The translations under genes and the position numbers were made by a program. A DNA stretch of 64,000 nt, from positions 62,001-126,000 of the forward strand of contig JAYMGJ010000068.1 in the NCBI GenBank assembly GCA_037178675.1, given 5' to 3'. Each line of letters opens with the position of its first letter. The first letter of the stretch is position 1. The notes under the pieces are model-generated. The model worked only from the letters and a program-made list of their open reading frames with translations, searched no databases and had not been told where the DNA came from. Of the stretch, positions 16,105-27,598 are shown in pieces. This DNA comes from Scleroderma bovista. Lineage: Eukaryota; Basidiomycota; Agaricomycetes; Boletales; Sclerodermataceae.

Positions 16105-18617
16105 ATGTCCTTGAGAGGTCAGTTGAGGGCTTCGTCGCCGTCCTATGCATTGATCTTACCGCTGCCTCGACAGCCATTTCAGCCGCAAGGATTCCGCTAC
16201 GGCGGACACTCCCTAACATCAACAGACAACTTGCACGCCCATTGTCTACATATCCAAATGACTCAGTGGGTGCTTTCATGACCACTCTGCTTGCACCCTG
16301 ACCTTGGTTTAGACCCCATCGCTCAGGTTAAACAAATGGAGAGGGTTTTTGCAAGCCCTCGGCCGCGTCACCCTTGTCGGTGTCGTTGGAGGTACTCTCC
16401 TTGTCCCTACCCTCACATGCGCTTCTCACACTTCTACAGCAGCCGGCACATTCTGGTACCTCACATACAAGGATCGCAACCCTGGCCCTCAACTCCCATT
16501 TGATCCTTCCAAGAAGACACTCGTCATTCTTGGCAGTGGCTGGGGTGCCACCAGTCTTCTCAAGAACCTTGACACTGCCGATTACAACACCGTTTGTCCT
16601 GTCCTAGTACTGTCTGTTCTCGATCTCATTCTTAACACAGGTCGTGATCAGCCCTAAAAACTTTTTCCTCTTCACACCTCTTTTGCCGTCCGTCGCTGTC
16701 GGTACTTTGGGAGCCAAGTCGGTATTACAGCGTGCGTCACATCACATGTTGGTTCACAGTGGAGCTCATTGTCTATTCATAGCAACACGCTACACTACTC
16801 GTCACAAGGCTCGCCAAGTATCTGTAATCGAGGCAGAGGCTACAGCTGTTGATGTACGTGAGCCATTTCCTTGCCCTAGTGTGAATCCAACCCAGCATGT
16901 TTCAGCCTGTGACTAAGACAGTTACTTTCACTGGTGCGTGATGTTGTTCCTTTAGTGTATACACCGCTTTGACGTGACAACAGACACGTCTCCTCTTCGC
17001 CCTCTTGAACCAACTCGGACCATTCCGTACGACTACCTAGTATATGCTGTCGGTGCAGAAACACAAACTTTCGGTATACCGGGCGTGAAGGAACGTGCAT
17101 GCTTCATGAAGGAAATTGGTGACGCAGAACAGGTGCGTACCTTGCTCCAGTTGCCAACACGGGCTTCAGTTCTATGTCGTTCGTCCGACTGACGAATCCA
17201 ACACAACAGATGCAAACGCGATTCTTGGATTGTATCGAGACAGCTGCCTTCCCTGGCACCAGTGAAGAAGAGAAACGGCGGTTATTACACATGGTACGTC
17301 CATCAGCCACTTCAAGGCCGGATCAATATCCACTGAATACTATCTTGACCATATGATATGATATTATTCGTCACAACTCGCCTTATTGTGTATACGAACA
17401 GGTCGTCGTCGGCGGTGGTCCAACAGGCATTGAGGTTGCTGGAGAGTTACATGATTTCCTTGAGGCATATTTTCTTTCCACTATTTACTTGGTGATTATT
17501 GACAAAAACGTTATAGGAAGATCTTAAATCATGGTATCCAGAACTACACCCCTATGTGCATCTAACGCTCGTCGAGGCGCTCCCGAATGTGCTACCGAGT
17601 TTCAGCAAAGAACTGATTACATATACCGAAAGGACGTTTAAAGAGAGCAGGATTGATATCCTGACGGGAACGATGGTGAGCTTAGGACTATCTTCTGTTG
17701 AAGTTGCCATTGGGAATACTCGATAGCTGATGCACTGATTGAGAACAGGTTAAGGGTGTGAACGAAGGGAGTGTGCGGCTCAAATCAAAGGATGGAGATG
17801 AGTTAGAGGTGCCATGCGGACTGGTCGTGTGGGCTGCAGTGAGTCTCATCCATTGTATTATAGACATTGGGGCTAATACGCCTGATTCTCCTGTAGGGCA
17901 ACACTGCGCGGAAGATTACGCGTGACCTGATGGCCCAGTTGTCCGAGCACCAGACAAACAAGCGGGGCATTTCAGTTGATGGTTTGTCTTTATTATTTTG
18001 GGTTGAACAACTTGCTGATTGATGGTTCGCAGATCATCTCCGAATGCTCGGGGCTCCATCTATTTTTGCAATTGGTGATTGTACCTCAACGTCATACGCA
18101 CCAACTGCACAGGTGGCTTCTCAACAAGGCGCTTACCTTGCACGGATGTTCAAATTGATAGCGAAGAAGGACGCTTTGGAGGCTAAGCTAGCTGGGTTGA
18201 ACGCTACAGGTGACGGGAAGGATGGGGAAGTCGAGACGCACAATGAAGCAGAGAGATTGAAAAAGCAGATTGACAAAATCAAGCGAAAACCATTCCAATA
18301 CTCGCACCAGGGATCATTGGCGTAAATATTTTTTCACTTTCCAAGGACCTAGGAGCTATTTCTGACGTTTTCTGTGAAGGTACATTGGTTCCGATAAAGC
18401 GATCGCCGAGCTGCCCATCTTCGGTCGAGAGGTACGTAGTTTGCTATCCCTTGCACTCACAAAGCCGACCATATGGCCCTATTCCCCATAGTGGACGAGT
18501 GGTGGTGTCGCAACGTTCCTATTCTGGCGAAGTGCATATCTTAGTACGCTTTTCTCACTCCGGAATAGAGCGCTCGTTGCCGGTGATTGGATGCGTACTA
18601 AGTTCTTCGGGCGGTGA
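16105..18617 (+). CDS. Alternative (type II) mitochondrial NADH dehydrogenase
   Basis: Rotenone-insensitive single-subunit flavoenzyme passing electrons from NADH to ubiquinone without proton pumping. Fifteen exons starting 16105-16117, 16174-16265, 16313-16591 and ending 18492-18617 sum to 1671 bases, 556 residues. The N-terminus is Arg/Ser/Leu-rich (ARPLSTYP),a mitochondrial presequence, then a hydrophobic anchor. The FAD motif is LVILGSGWGATSLLKNLD. NFFLFTPLLPSVAVGT, the second dinucleotide site VVVGGGPTGIEVAGEL, IFAIGDC and a late GVATFLFWRSAYLS membrane-contact segment follow. Intron nine begins with GC instead of GT (17465). The cluster EAKLAG...EAERLKKQIDKI is a charged insertion like those in external NDE enzymes, but facing side was not resolved. 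Confidence 0.93.
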
Positions 18618-20059
18618 GTAACCTGTTCATAATATTGCCGTGTTCCTTTCGGCTCGGTGCTCTCCCGTGCTTGTATAGCATCCTGGTTTGGGACCACCTT
18701 CGTGTGTCCACTGTTTCTGTGCTAAATCTGGTCGATGGCCCATCTCGCACCGCTCGATGCTAGACAGTGTGCTATGTTGTGCCGAATGTGCGGTTGGATC
18801 GGAGGTCCGCACTGGCGCCTCTTCGGGCACATAGCGCTTACAAATGTGAGACTGTTGCTGTGTGCTAGTCGGATTTAGTGGCTATCGCCCCATTGTGGAG
18901 CCTTTAGTATCCTATCTTCCCTTTCATTCGCGATCTGCTGTACTCCTGGGCATGTGGGCTCTATTCTTCCCTAGATGATGGCTCCCCTGGCAGTCTTTAT
19001 TTATCAGGGCTATACATTTGCCGTCAAGTTCTGGCTTTTCCATTCTAATCTCCTCTAATATTCACCCGGCCCCCAATCTTTGTCTACCACCGATAGCCTG
19101 CCGAATTTTAACTTTTATGCGTTACAGTGACGTGAGCCGTGATTGAAGGGCGTGTATCGGGACACCCCATACTTCGTGACCATCGTTTCTATTTATTTAC
19201 AGTGCCATCATTCCCACAGCCCCCCTCTCCCTCTCGCCTCCACCTGGGCGTCTTGAAACCACTGCTCCGAAGTACGCTCCATTATTTCTGTTTAGTTGCT
19301 ACGTGCACTCCGTTCCCAATGTGCGTGTAATCCTCTATACATATATAGTGGCCCTTGGCCTTTACTTTGCTACTTCCGTTCTTTACTTTCCTGCACTGCT
19401 ACTCTCAACCGATTGCCGCCCATAGAGCTACATAGACATAGATTTCTTTCATAGAATTCCTTCGTTTTGTGTATGGTACACAAATGAACAGCCAATAATT
19501 GGATCATTTATTCACGGTCAAGTGTGAGCATGCGGAGAGCCATATGCATATCAGTCCCTTCTTTCCGGAAATTTGTAGCTGTGCCAGTCGCGGCTATGAC
19601 GCTCCATCTGTACCAAAACAAACACGAATATAGATCACTCGTGTGCGACCTGCGCGACTTTTTTTTCGGTGACCCCCCTGCACGATTTTTGGGTGTAGTA
19701 GTACTGAAGCACCGGATTGATTATCTACGAACATGGAGCCCAAGTACAAGTGCTGGCCATCAGATGTGTCAGCGGGAGCACAGCGGGTTTCGGAACCAGA
19801 TGTTTGGAAAATATGAACTACGGTCACGTGATTTACGCGTCGTGTCTCAAACGAACAAACGCGCAGGCGCATCTGAAAGCACTTACTTATGAAATTGACG
19901 ACACAAGACAATGGGGACTCGGATTGGTCCATAGAGATTTATGAAGGAATTTGCTTGTCAAATGTGAACGACAAACTTCCGAAAGAAAGCAAACAGCGGC
20001 GTGCCAAAGGGAACCGCAACTCCCTGCAGGATACAACGAGACCGTACGTGAAAACAACC
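18618..20059. other. Long intergenic region without a supported gene
   Basis: 1.4 kb between the NADH dehydrogenase stop and the exonuclease start. A TATATATAG-like tract lies near 19340 and pyrimidine-rich sequence near 19190-19260 and 19360-19410. Short open frames at 19139-19330 and 19524-19892 have no recognisable features. It may hold a long 5' leader or a non-coding transcript, but nothing in the sequence proves this. Confidence 0.4.
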
Positions 20060-21855
20060 ATGTCGCGTGCTTGCCAACAGTTCCTCAATGCTTTACTGCC
20101 CATGCATAGCCTGCATCCGTTCTTCCAGCCGTACAGCACCCAACTCGTTGCACCAGCCCAATCCAGTGTGCCACTTAGCACTGACAAAGCATCACTCACC
20201 ACGCAGGAAGGAGAAGGCCAAGCACACACAGCGAGGGGAACGCGTGAAAATGCTGTTCGTTCTTCAGAATGTTGGGATCCAAAGGTGAATAACAAAAACA
20301 ATCGACGCCCTGATCCACCCCCGTCGCGTGTCTTCAAGTTGGCTGCCGGTGCGAATCCTAAGACGTGAGTGCAAGTTGATATGTGTTCTATCTTACCGCA
20401 TCCCCAATTGCGCTATCAGCCCGAAGATTGTGGCCACTTCCATTAGCTTAACCAAGCCGCAGAGCCGAATTGATCGCGATCCAGGCATCACTGGCACCCC
20501 CTACGTGTCAACGACGACCAAGAGATCAACCACCCCCGTCTATAACTATATGGAATATAGAGAACCACTTGTCGCCGTTGTCTACACGCAATGTGAGGAC
20601 GAAGCCGATACTCTCGTACAATCTCTCGACGGGTAAGCTATTATATCTTGCAAATAATGCAATGAACTTTCATTTCACTAGGCCTTTGGGTTTCGACCTC
20701 GAATGGCGCGTCCTGTGGCAGGCTGGTGCTCCCGAGCGTAGAACAGCCTTAGTTCAGCTGTGTGACACTCGCACTATTTTGCTTATCCAAGTCAGTAGCA
20801 TGCAAAGTGCGGACTTTTCGTCATCCCCAGTTTATAGGGTGGAGTCACTGACATCGTCTACACAGGATTTCCAAAGAAAGTCTTGGTACGAGTTTTACCG
20901 GTTGTCATGCAGCCTTGGTGACATTTATTTAGGAAGTGCTCGAATCTCCGAATGTGGTGAAAACAGGTGCCAACATAAGAAGTGCGTCCTTTGTGAAACT
21001 CCTTTCCCCCTGTTTTAATCAGACACGTAGACGACGGGGAAAAGCTCTACCGAGATTTCGGCATTCGTGCACGTGGTCTCGTGGAGCTTGGAGCTCTGGC
21101 TACTAAAGCGGACGGAAAGTTTAGTTCCATATACAATCGTCAAGTCGTCAGTCTCGCAAAGATGGCTTCTTTGTACCTGGGAAAGACCCTTGTCAAGGAC
21201 AGCGTGCGTACGTCAAATTGGGAAGCACCGCTCACCCACAAGATGGTACAATGTGAGCAGCTACCCGACATATGAACTCACCAATTCATCCCTGATTTGC
21301 ACGCAGACGCTGCCAACGATTGTCATTGTGCACTTATGATCTTCAATGCAATCTTGGAGATCGCAGACAAGGATGGCACAAAGATCCTCATTCTTTCGTG
21401 TTCATGCGAAATAAACCCACAGACCACCAAGCTAGGAGAATCGGGGGGTTACACTGCACCTTCAGGGAAGACTCGTAGCTTGAATGGGTCGTCTGTTGTG
21501 GGCCCGCTCTCACCTCAGGATTACTGCATACCGGAGCCCATCAGCCCGCAGTACCTCCGGGCTTATAAGATGTGGTACGAGCGGAAGACGCCGCTTGATA
21601 GGATGTGTATGGAACTGAAAACGGGCGGCCGAATGGAACCCCTAAAAGCGAGCACGGTAATGTCCGTGCCTTTCAGCTTCATTCTATAGATGCTGTCATG
21701 TTGAAGTTGTGGACAGATCGTATGTCGTCGGTGCATTGCAAGCAAATGCATTGTTGCCATTTGATCTACAAGAATTGAAGGAATTGCTTCAGATGGATGC
21801 TGGCAGCTGGCAGCGGCATCGGCAATGGGTGCAAGAAAGAGAAAGCATAATCTAA
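20060..21855 (+). CDS. 3'-5' exonuclease domain protein (Werner exonuclease-like)
   Basis: DEDD-family nuclease of the WRN-exonuclease type. Exons: 20060-20364, 20420-20632, 20682-20806, 20866-20885 (20 bases), 20933-20981, 21031-21252, 21307-~21656, plus a last exon around 21690-21855. The N-terminal ~150 residues are low-complexity and basic. Catalytic motifs: Exo I is GFDLEWRV (Asp, Glu), Exo II is TGANIRNDGEKL (Asn, Asp), Exo III is QYAANDCHCALMIF (Tyr/Asp pair). The tail SYVVGALQANALLPFDLQ is a conserved C-terminal helix region in fungal members. The final junction does not resolve in phase with a GT donor, so either a GC donor (~21647-21652) or a lesion is present. All nuclease residues lie before it. 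Confidence 0.8.
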
Positions 21856-23478
21856 GTATATATACCTGTGTTATCACTGCATATCATTGTGCTATGTACA
21901 AGTATCAACAATGCCCACATACCTATTTAACCCCTGAGAAAGGTGCAACTTTGCTGAGGATGTCAACTTCACAAACACACCTAAGGCACCACTTCTCGGT
22001 ACCAATGGAGGTATCTTGGACCAGCTTTTATGTTATGGGAAGCCTATCTAAGAGACCAACGATCGTCAGAGGAAAACTATACACAAGAACGTGGTAAAAG
22101 GACTACGATTTTGCGGCGATTTGTGCAGCATGCGCATCAAAACCATATTTACCGAGTGGCCAATGTCAATGAGAGGTCTGCTCAATGTCCGTCCGGAGAA
22201 CACAAGAAGGCCCTATGAACACGGAAAATGACTCATGTATGCACTCACTTTGTCGCTATTGACGGTCAGTGTTCACGTTCTTGGGAACTCCCGCGTCCGG
22301 CGGGTATGTTCGATTTTCCAATCCATGCTCTTGGCTTTGCCATTTTTTTGTGAAAGAATACCTCCGACCCGAGGTAACCTACATTCTCGGAGGGAAATAA
22401 AATCAGGTTCAATTCTCGAAGTTCAGGGTGCTTCCTCTCGTGGGAGTTGCATACCCGCAGCCCCCGCAGTGCCCGTCCCGTGTGTTCCAGATCGCTAAAA
22501 CTTACGTGTATGCGAGCGATGGCAGGTCAACTCACCTGAACTTGCATGGTTACATGTTCTCCATTCAATGAAACGGTTCATGGAATGGAAAGAAATTAGA
22601 GAAGTCTGACGGCGAATGAGCGCTCCTCTTCAGGGTGTAGAAACGGTTGCCAGTTGTAAGAACCGAGCTTTAGGAGTCCTGCAGGGTTGTCAGGTCTGTC
22701 GCAAAGAAAGGGTTACCACCTGAGATTGCAATCATTGTAGAAAGGCGCCCACTGTGGGCCAGAGAACACCGACAGGAGTCGGGAGTCCGGGTCATTTGTA
22801 AACCGAACCAAACACACATCACTGCTATCGACTCCATTTGCCTCTGGTGGAATACTGGCTTGAATGGACCCAATTGTTTCCTCGACCCAAAGTCTTCAGA
22901 GTAAAGGTGACATATTTTTACTTGCTCGGGTCTAAATTTGAAAGAGACGGAGGTACGGTGGCTCACGGGCCTTCTTCCTCCTTCCCCTTCACTTCTGATT
23001 CCAGAATATCTGAGCGGAACATTGCACGACTTCGAACTGCGGTCTCGAATGCAGATGCCGTGCACTGTTCCGCGTTTCCGATGGTCGGTGCGATAACAAG
23101 TCAGTACGTGACCCAATGCACGCCCCAAACACGCGGTCTCATCTCCGATTTTAGGTTGATGGCCCGCTTTTGTTCTTCATAATTGTGCCTGCTGGTGGAA
23201 CTTGTGCTTCTGGCGAGCAGAGCGGCCTTATATCAAGCCAACACCCTGCGTCATGCACACCTTTCCCCCCACCACTGTCTGTCATCTACCCTCCTCCCAG
23301 AACCAAGCGTTCTACTCGCTATTGACTGTAGGAACTGAGTTCCTGCATGTTATCGCTCGTGTTCTTGGACATCTGGAACTGCTCTTCGTATTCGATTCCA
23401 CTCATTTAAGATCCACTCGCATTCTGTGCCCAACCCTCATTTTGAATTGAAACGCGCCCGCTCACTGCTACGAAGATA
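21856..23478. other. Intergenic region upstream of first ferric reductase
   Basis: 1.6 kb with no supported gene. Open frames at 22670-23182 on both strands are shadows of each other and show no family motif. A TTATATC-like tract at about 23229 is roughly 250 bases before the FRE1 start and may be its TATA box. The last bases before the start contain AGATAA. Confidence 0.4.
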
Positions 23479-25720
23479 ATGTCGGACACTACCATTCTGC
23501 AAATCAGCTCGGGCAGCATCAGCACGGACGGCCAATTCCGACTCGTATTTCATGTCAACATATTTCTCGTAGCGGTGACCGCTGTATTCGTTCTAGCGAC
23601 CCTCCCTCGGGCACTCGCGCGTTTTTCCCGTGTTACAGAATGGTGGAATGGTCATATTCTCCACTCGATCAACCTCAACAATCGCCGCCCTCGGCGACTC
23701 CCCCCATCTCCCCCTCCACACAGTACAAGCAAGGCCCCCGCCTCACCGCCTCCGGATGAACCCTATACGGCATCCTCTTCTGGGCACGATGGCGTCACAT
23801 CCGAGGAGTCACACACCTACGTCTCGCATTCCAACCTTATCCGGCGACCTACCACAGGCAAGGCTGCGGAAAATGTGCTGCCACCACACGTGCGAGCTTG
23901 GTCTTCGATTCTCCCGCCAGTCGGCAATCTTCTGAGGTACAGGCTTGATTCAGGGTTTTCTGCTGGTCAGGCTTTGGTGCTTGGTGTTTACACCGCTGTC
24001 CTTATATATCCGGTCTTTCTCAAGTCGGACCCATTCACGGATCCCCTGAGGACGGGGTTCGTGGCCATATCACAGATGCCACTAGTATATATGCTCGGCA
24101 CGAAGAATAATATTCTCGGAATGTTTCTTGCCATGGGATATGAGAGAGTAGGGAATTTCATGCAGTTCAGTACCTTCATTTGCTGATCACCTCCCTAGCT
24201 CAATTATATTCATCGCTATGTCGGCAGGATGATGATCTTGATAGCGAATGTACATTCGGTTGGTATCTGTAAGTTCTGGGCATTGCACCTTGCCTGCATC
24301 TATACTGATGTAATCAACAGTCTACCAGTGGGTTTTCGAGGGGACATTTGCCGAGTCTATGAAGAAATCATCAAACAAGTGGGCACTGGTAGCCCTTATT
24401 TCGATAGACGTTCTTTATTTCTTTTCCACTTCGTTCTGGAGGCGGAAAGCATATAATATATTTTTTGGAAGCCATGTTATTTGCTTCATCCTTTTCGTCC
24501 CAGCGGTGCGTGTGAGTTCTTTCGTTGGATCAACGCTGACAACCACATGCAGGTATACGCTCACCAACCCAAAGTCCTTCCCTATATCTTTGCCGCATCA
24601 GCCGCCTACGGTCTAGATCATGTTTTCCGTATTCTCAAAACTCGCTTCTTCTGCGCACGAATACGACCCATACCCGACCTCTTGATGACGCGCGTGGAGA
24701 TTCCCGCTCTGAATGCGGGCTGGCGACCAGGACAACACGTCCGGATACGTGTCCTCTCCAGCGCGATGGGCTGGTTCGGCTGGGCCGAGGTGCATCCGTT
24801 CACAATCGCGAGTGTAGCAAAAACCCCTGAGGGGCTCGTACTGCTGTGTAAGAAAGCGGGTGGCTGGACAGGGAAGCTGTATGAGATGGCGAAAGTGGCG
24901 GGGTATGGACGTGAGGACGGAGGTGTGTCGAGGTCGGTGCTGGTCATGTTGGAAGGACCATACGGTGCGTGTTTGGTGCATACTTGAATGGCCAACGAAG
25001 ACGAAGACGAATTGCGATCCAGGTGGCCCCGGTCATTCAATTTTTGCTAGCTACTCCGCAGCGTTGTTTGTTGTTGGAGGGAGCGGGATTACCTTTGCTC
25101 TATCTTCTATACTAGATATCATCCAGGTGTGTTCAGTAATCCCGAATCCTCTTCGGGTCTGATGGTTTTGCAGAGGGATTTAGAGGGTGCCAGTCGAGTC
25201 AAGGTCATAGAACTTATTTGGTGTATCCAGGATCCATGTATGTCTCCCTCAACTCAGTTTGTGCTATTCTTGATCAGGTTTCTTAGCATCGTTGACCCCA
25301 CTCCTTCCTAAACTCACTTCTCTCGTGCAACAAAGTGTCTACACGCCACTACATATATCTGTCCACTACACTCGGGCAGCAGATACGCTACCATCAAAGG
25401 AGTACCTTCCTCCAGGGATTTCCTTGACGGCTGGCCGTCCTCGGGTCGCTAAAGTATTGGACGCTGTCATCCAACGCACGGTGTCGTACGGCTCTGGTGT
25501 GAAAGCATCGATGGACTTAACTGGTGTGATGGTGGGGGTGTGTGGGCCTGTTGGATTGGGAGATGAGATCGCGGAGGTTGTCTCGTCTGTCGATGCCAGT
25601 CGACGATGGGCGGTAGGTGGGATTGAAATGCATGAAGAGTGAGTTGATCTTTTACTTCGCGGCTGAGAACGTTATGACTGATGAGTTCGCATTTTTTTCA
25701 ATAGAATATTCGGGTGGTGA
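23479..25720 (+). CDS. Ferric reductase, tandem copy 1
   Basis: FRE-type plasma-membrane reductase: NADPH and FAD on the cytosolic side, two hemes across the membrane. Eight exons: 23479-24147, 24199-24268, 24321-24505, 24553-24964, 25023-25126, 25174-25237, 25287-25638 and 25705-25720; 1872 bases, 623 residues. Heme ligands form two H-x13-H pairs (YIHRYVGR...VHS and GSHVICF...YAH). The FAD site has HPFTIAS after RPGQHVRIRV, the NADPH site has VVGGSGITFALS, and a VCGPVG block lies near the end. The C-terminus is EIFGW, like classic ferric reductases. Relative to the other two copies it has one extra intron splitting the exon after the GGSG motif. Substrate (iron or copper) cannot be told from sequence. 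Confidence 0.93.
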
Positions 25721-27598
25721 TAAACGATTTTATCAAATGTGACATTTGTAGACTAGTATGTGTTGTCACTTGGGCCCCTTGAACTTGATGTCTCCTTTTG
25801 GTTCATCGTCTTCTACTCACCATGGGCAGCTGAAGCGCTGATATTTGATAACTGTGCTCAGGGCCTTGTGTATTCAGAATTCCTTTCCCAGCAGTCAATG
25901 GCACACGTGTCAGGACATGCCATGTGCGCCGTAGGCCTTGGGTCACACCACCCTCGTGCGCCTAATACTTGAACACGCTCGCTCGTTCGCAAACCTTGCA
26001 TGTGACTAAGTACTGTCAGGAGGCGTTCACTTGGCACGGAATAATACTCGTCCGCTTGTTTTCAAATTCCAAGTCTTTGGCGAGAATAGAGGTTTGTTGT
26101 ATCCCCTAAAAATTTTGCCATTTCACCCAAACTCTCCATCTGGCTATACTCGGGACCGTAACTTGATGGGGCTCCGCTGACCTAATTGCCTAACCCCCGC
26201 ATCACGATGCCTTTGACGAGCCTTCCCATATGCATCGGTTGCATGTGTCAGATAAGATTAGATGTCCCACACGTAACACAGACATCCACATCCACACCTG
26301 AAGTTACGGTGCCGTTGAAGCCCTACGGTAGTACCTCTTGTCAAACTCTGCAGGGCTGGCACTAAGTCCGTTTGACGAACAGCGAACAGGGTCGCACAAG
26401 GTGTTTACGGTAACCTTGAATCCTCCGCTTGCGAGAGGCATGTTGGAAGGTTCACGCAAGTCCAAGCCCCTGTCGAGTCAACCTGTGTCTTATTCAATTC
26501 CCATCAACGTTCGCGTCACATTGCGAGAGTATCATTCCGAATTGCGTAGAACTTCTGGGTCTATTATAGGTGGGGGTTTGTCACCTTCGTATTTGCCAAT
26601 CAACGATCGAAGTGCATCTCGGGGAGCTCCGATCAAACCAAGATTCCATGAAAGCGGGGACAAATATTCTGGCTGATATGATGGACGCCCAGGGTTCATC
26701 TTGTCGCCAATGGATGGTTCTGTGCGCCGACTAAGTGATGCTATTTTCCCATCCTGGGATGTGCGGTGGACGGCGAAGAATTACTGAGCTCAGGTACAAG
26801 AATAGAAAGATCTTCGATTGAGTTGAGACGTTGCAGTTGGGACAAATGTGGGAGAGAGACGCCATGAATCGTCATTCCCGCTGCCTATGACTCTATGAGT
26901 CGTCAGGCAACACTGGGAACCGCCAGTGACCGTCGAGTTCTCAGTGGGGCTGGAAGAAGCAAGTAGCCCTTCTGAAAGTCCACGTCCTGGTCAGTCGGAA
27001 ATAAGGAGACTAGTCGGACTCCACATGACAATTGAGCATTCTGTGCTATGCATCGTGCATGAAGCGAGCACAGTGGCTAGCACTCAGAGGATCGTACTAC
27101 GGATGTCCCGACACCCGACTGATGGGATAAGATAATCTATAACCCTAGTAAGAAGCTGGTACATCAAACGCTGGTACTTCGAGGAAAGAGTCCAGGTCCT
27201 GTCGTTCGAGGATGTGTAACTCGGCGGTATTTGAGTCTCCTCAAGGGGATAGTAGGCACTCACCTACCGCATCCAACGTTCGTCTCGTTCCCACATCCTG
27301 CTTCTTGCATTTCTCGCTTGCACGCATCTGCTAACGTCAACGGTCGATCCATATGGCGTTGTTGCAAGTAGTCGCCCCGGCAGGCTGCAGCCGATTCGAC
27401 AGCGAATTTCCCTCTCACCGACTTGGACGTTCCCGGATCGCATTTCAACTCATCCGTGCCTTTTAACACATCTTGTCCAGTTATGAAAATTTGGCCCACA
27501 GCCATAAATATCAGCCCGAAGCGAAAATGATATAACCCGCCCACTCTGAGGGACAGTGGCCCAGGTAACCAGTTTCCCGGCGTGCTGCTACTAGGCCC
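25721..27598. other. Intergenic region between FRE copy 1 and MFS gene
   Basis: 1.9 kb with no gene I can support; the open frame at 26338-26676 has no recognisable family. GATA-type motifs occur: TCAGATAAGA near 26248 and a tandem GATAAGATAA at 27126-27135, about 465 bases before the MFS start. Confidence 0.4.
27126..27135 (+). promoter_or_regulatory. Tandem GATA motif upstream of MFS transporter
   Basis: GATAAGATAA contains two overlapping WGATAR-type sites. Fungal iron regulators of the Urbs1/SreA GATA family bind such sequences, and the neighbours are ferric reductases. Position and motif are seen; the regulator is inferred. A motif this short can occur by chance. Confidence 0.3.

Noticed and set aside
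18615..18760. Extra spliced C-terminal exon for the NADH dehydrogenase
   Set aside because: A GTGAGT donor overlaps the stop, but the resulting tail has no resemblance to the family end; the stop at 18617 was preferred.
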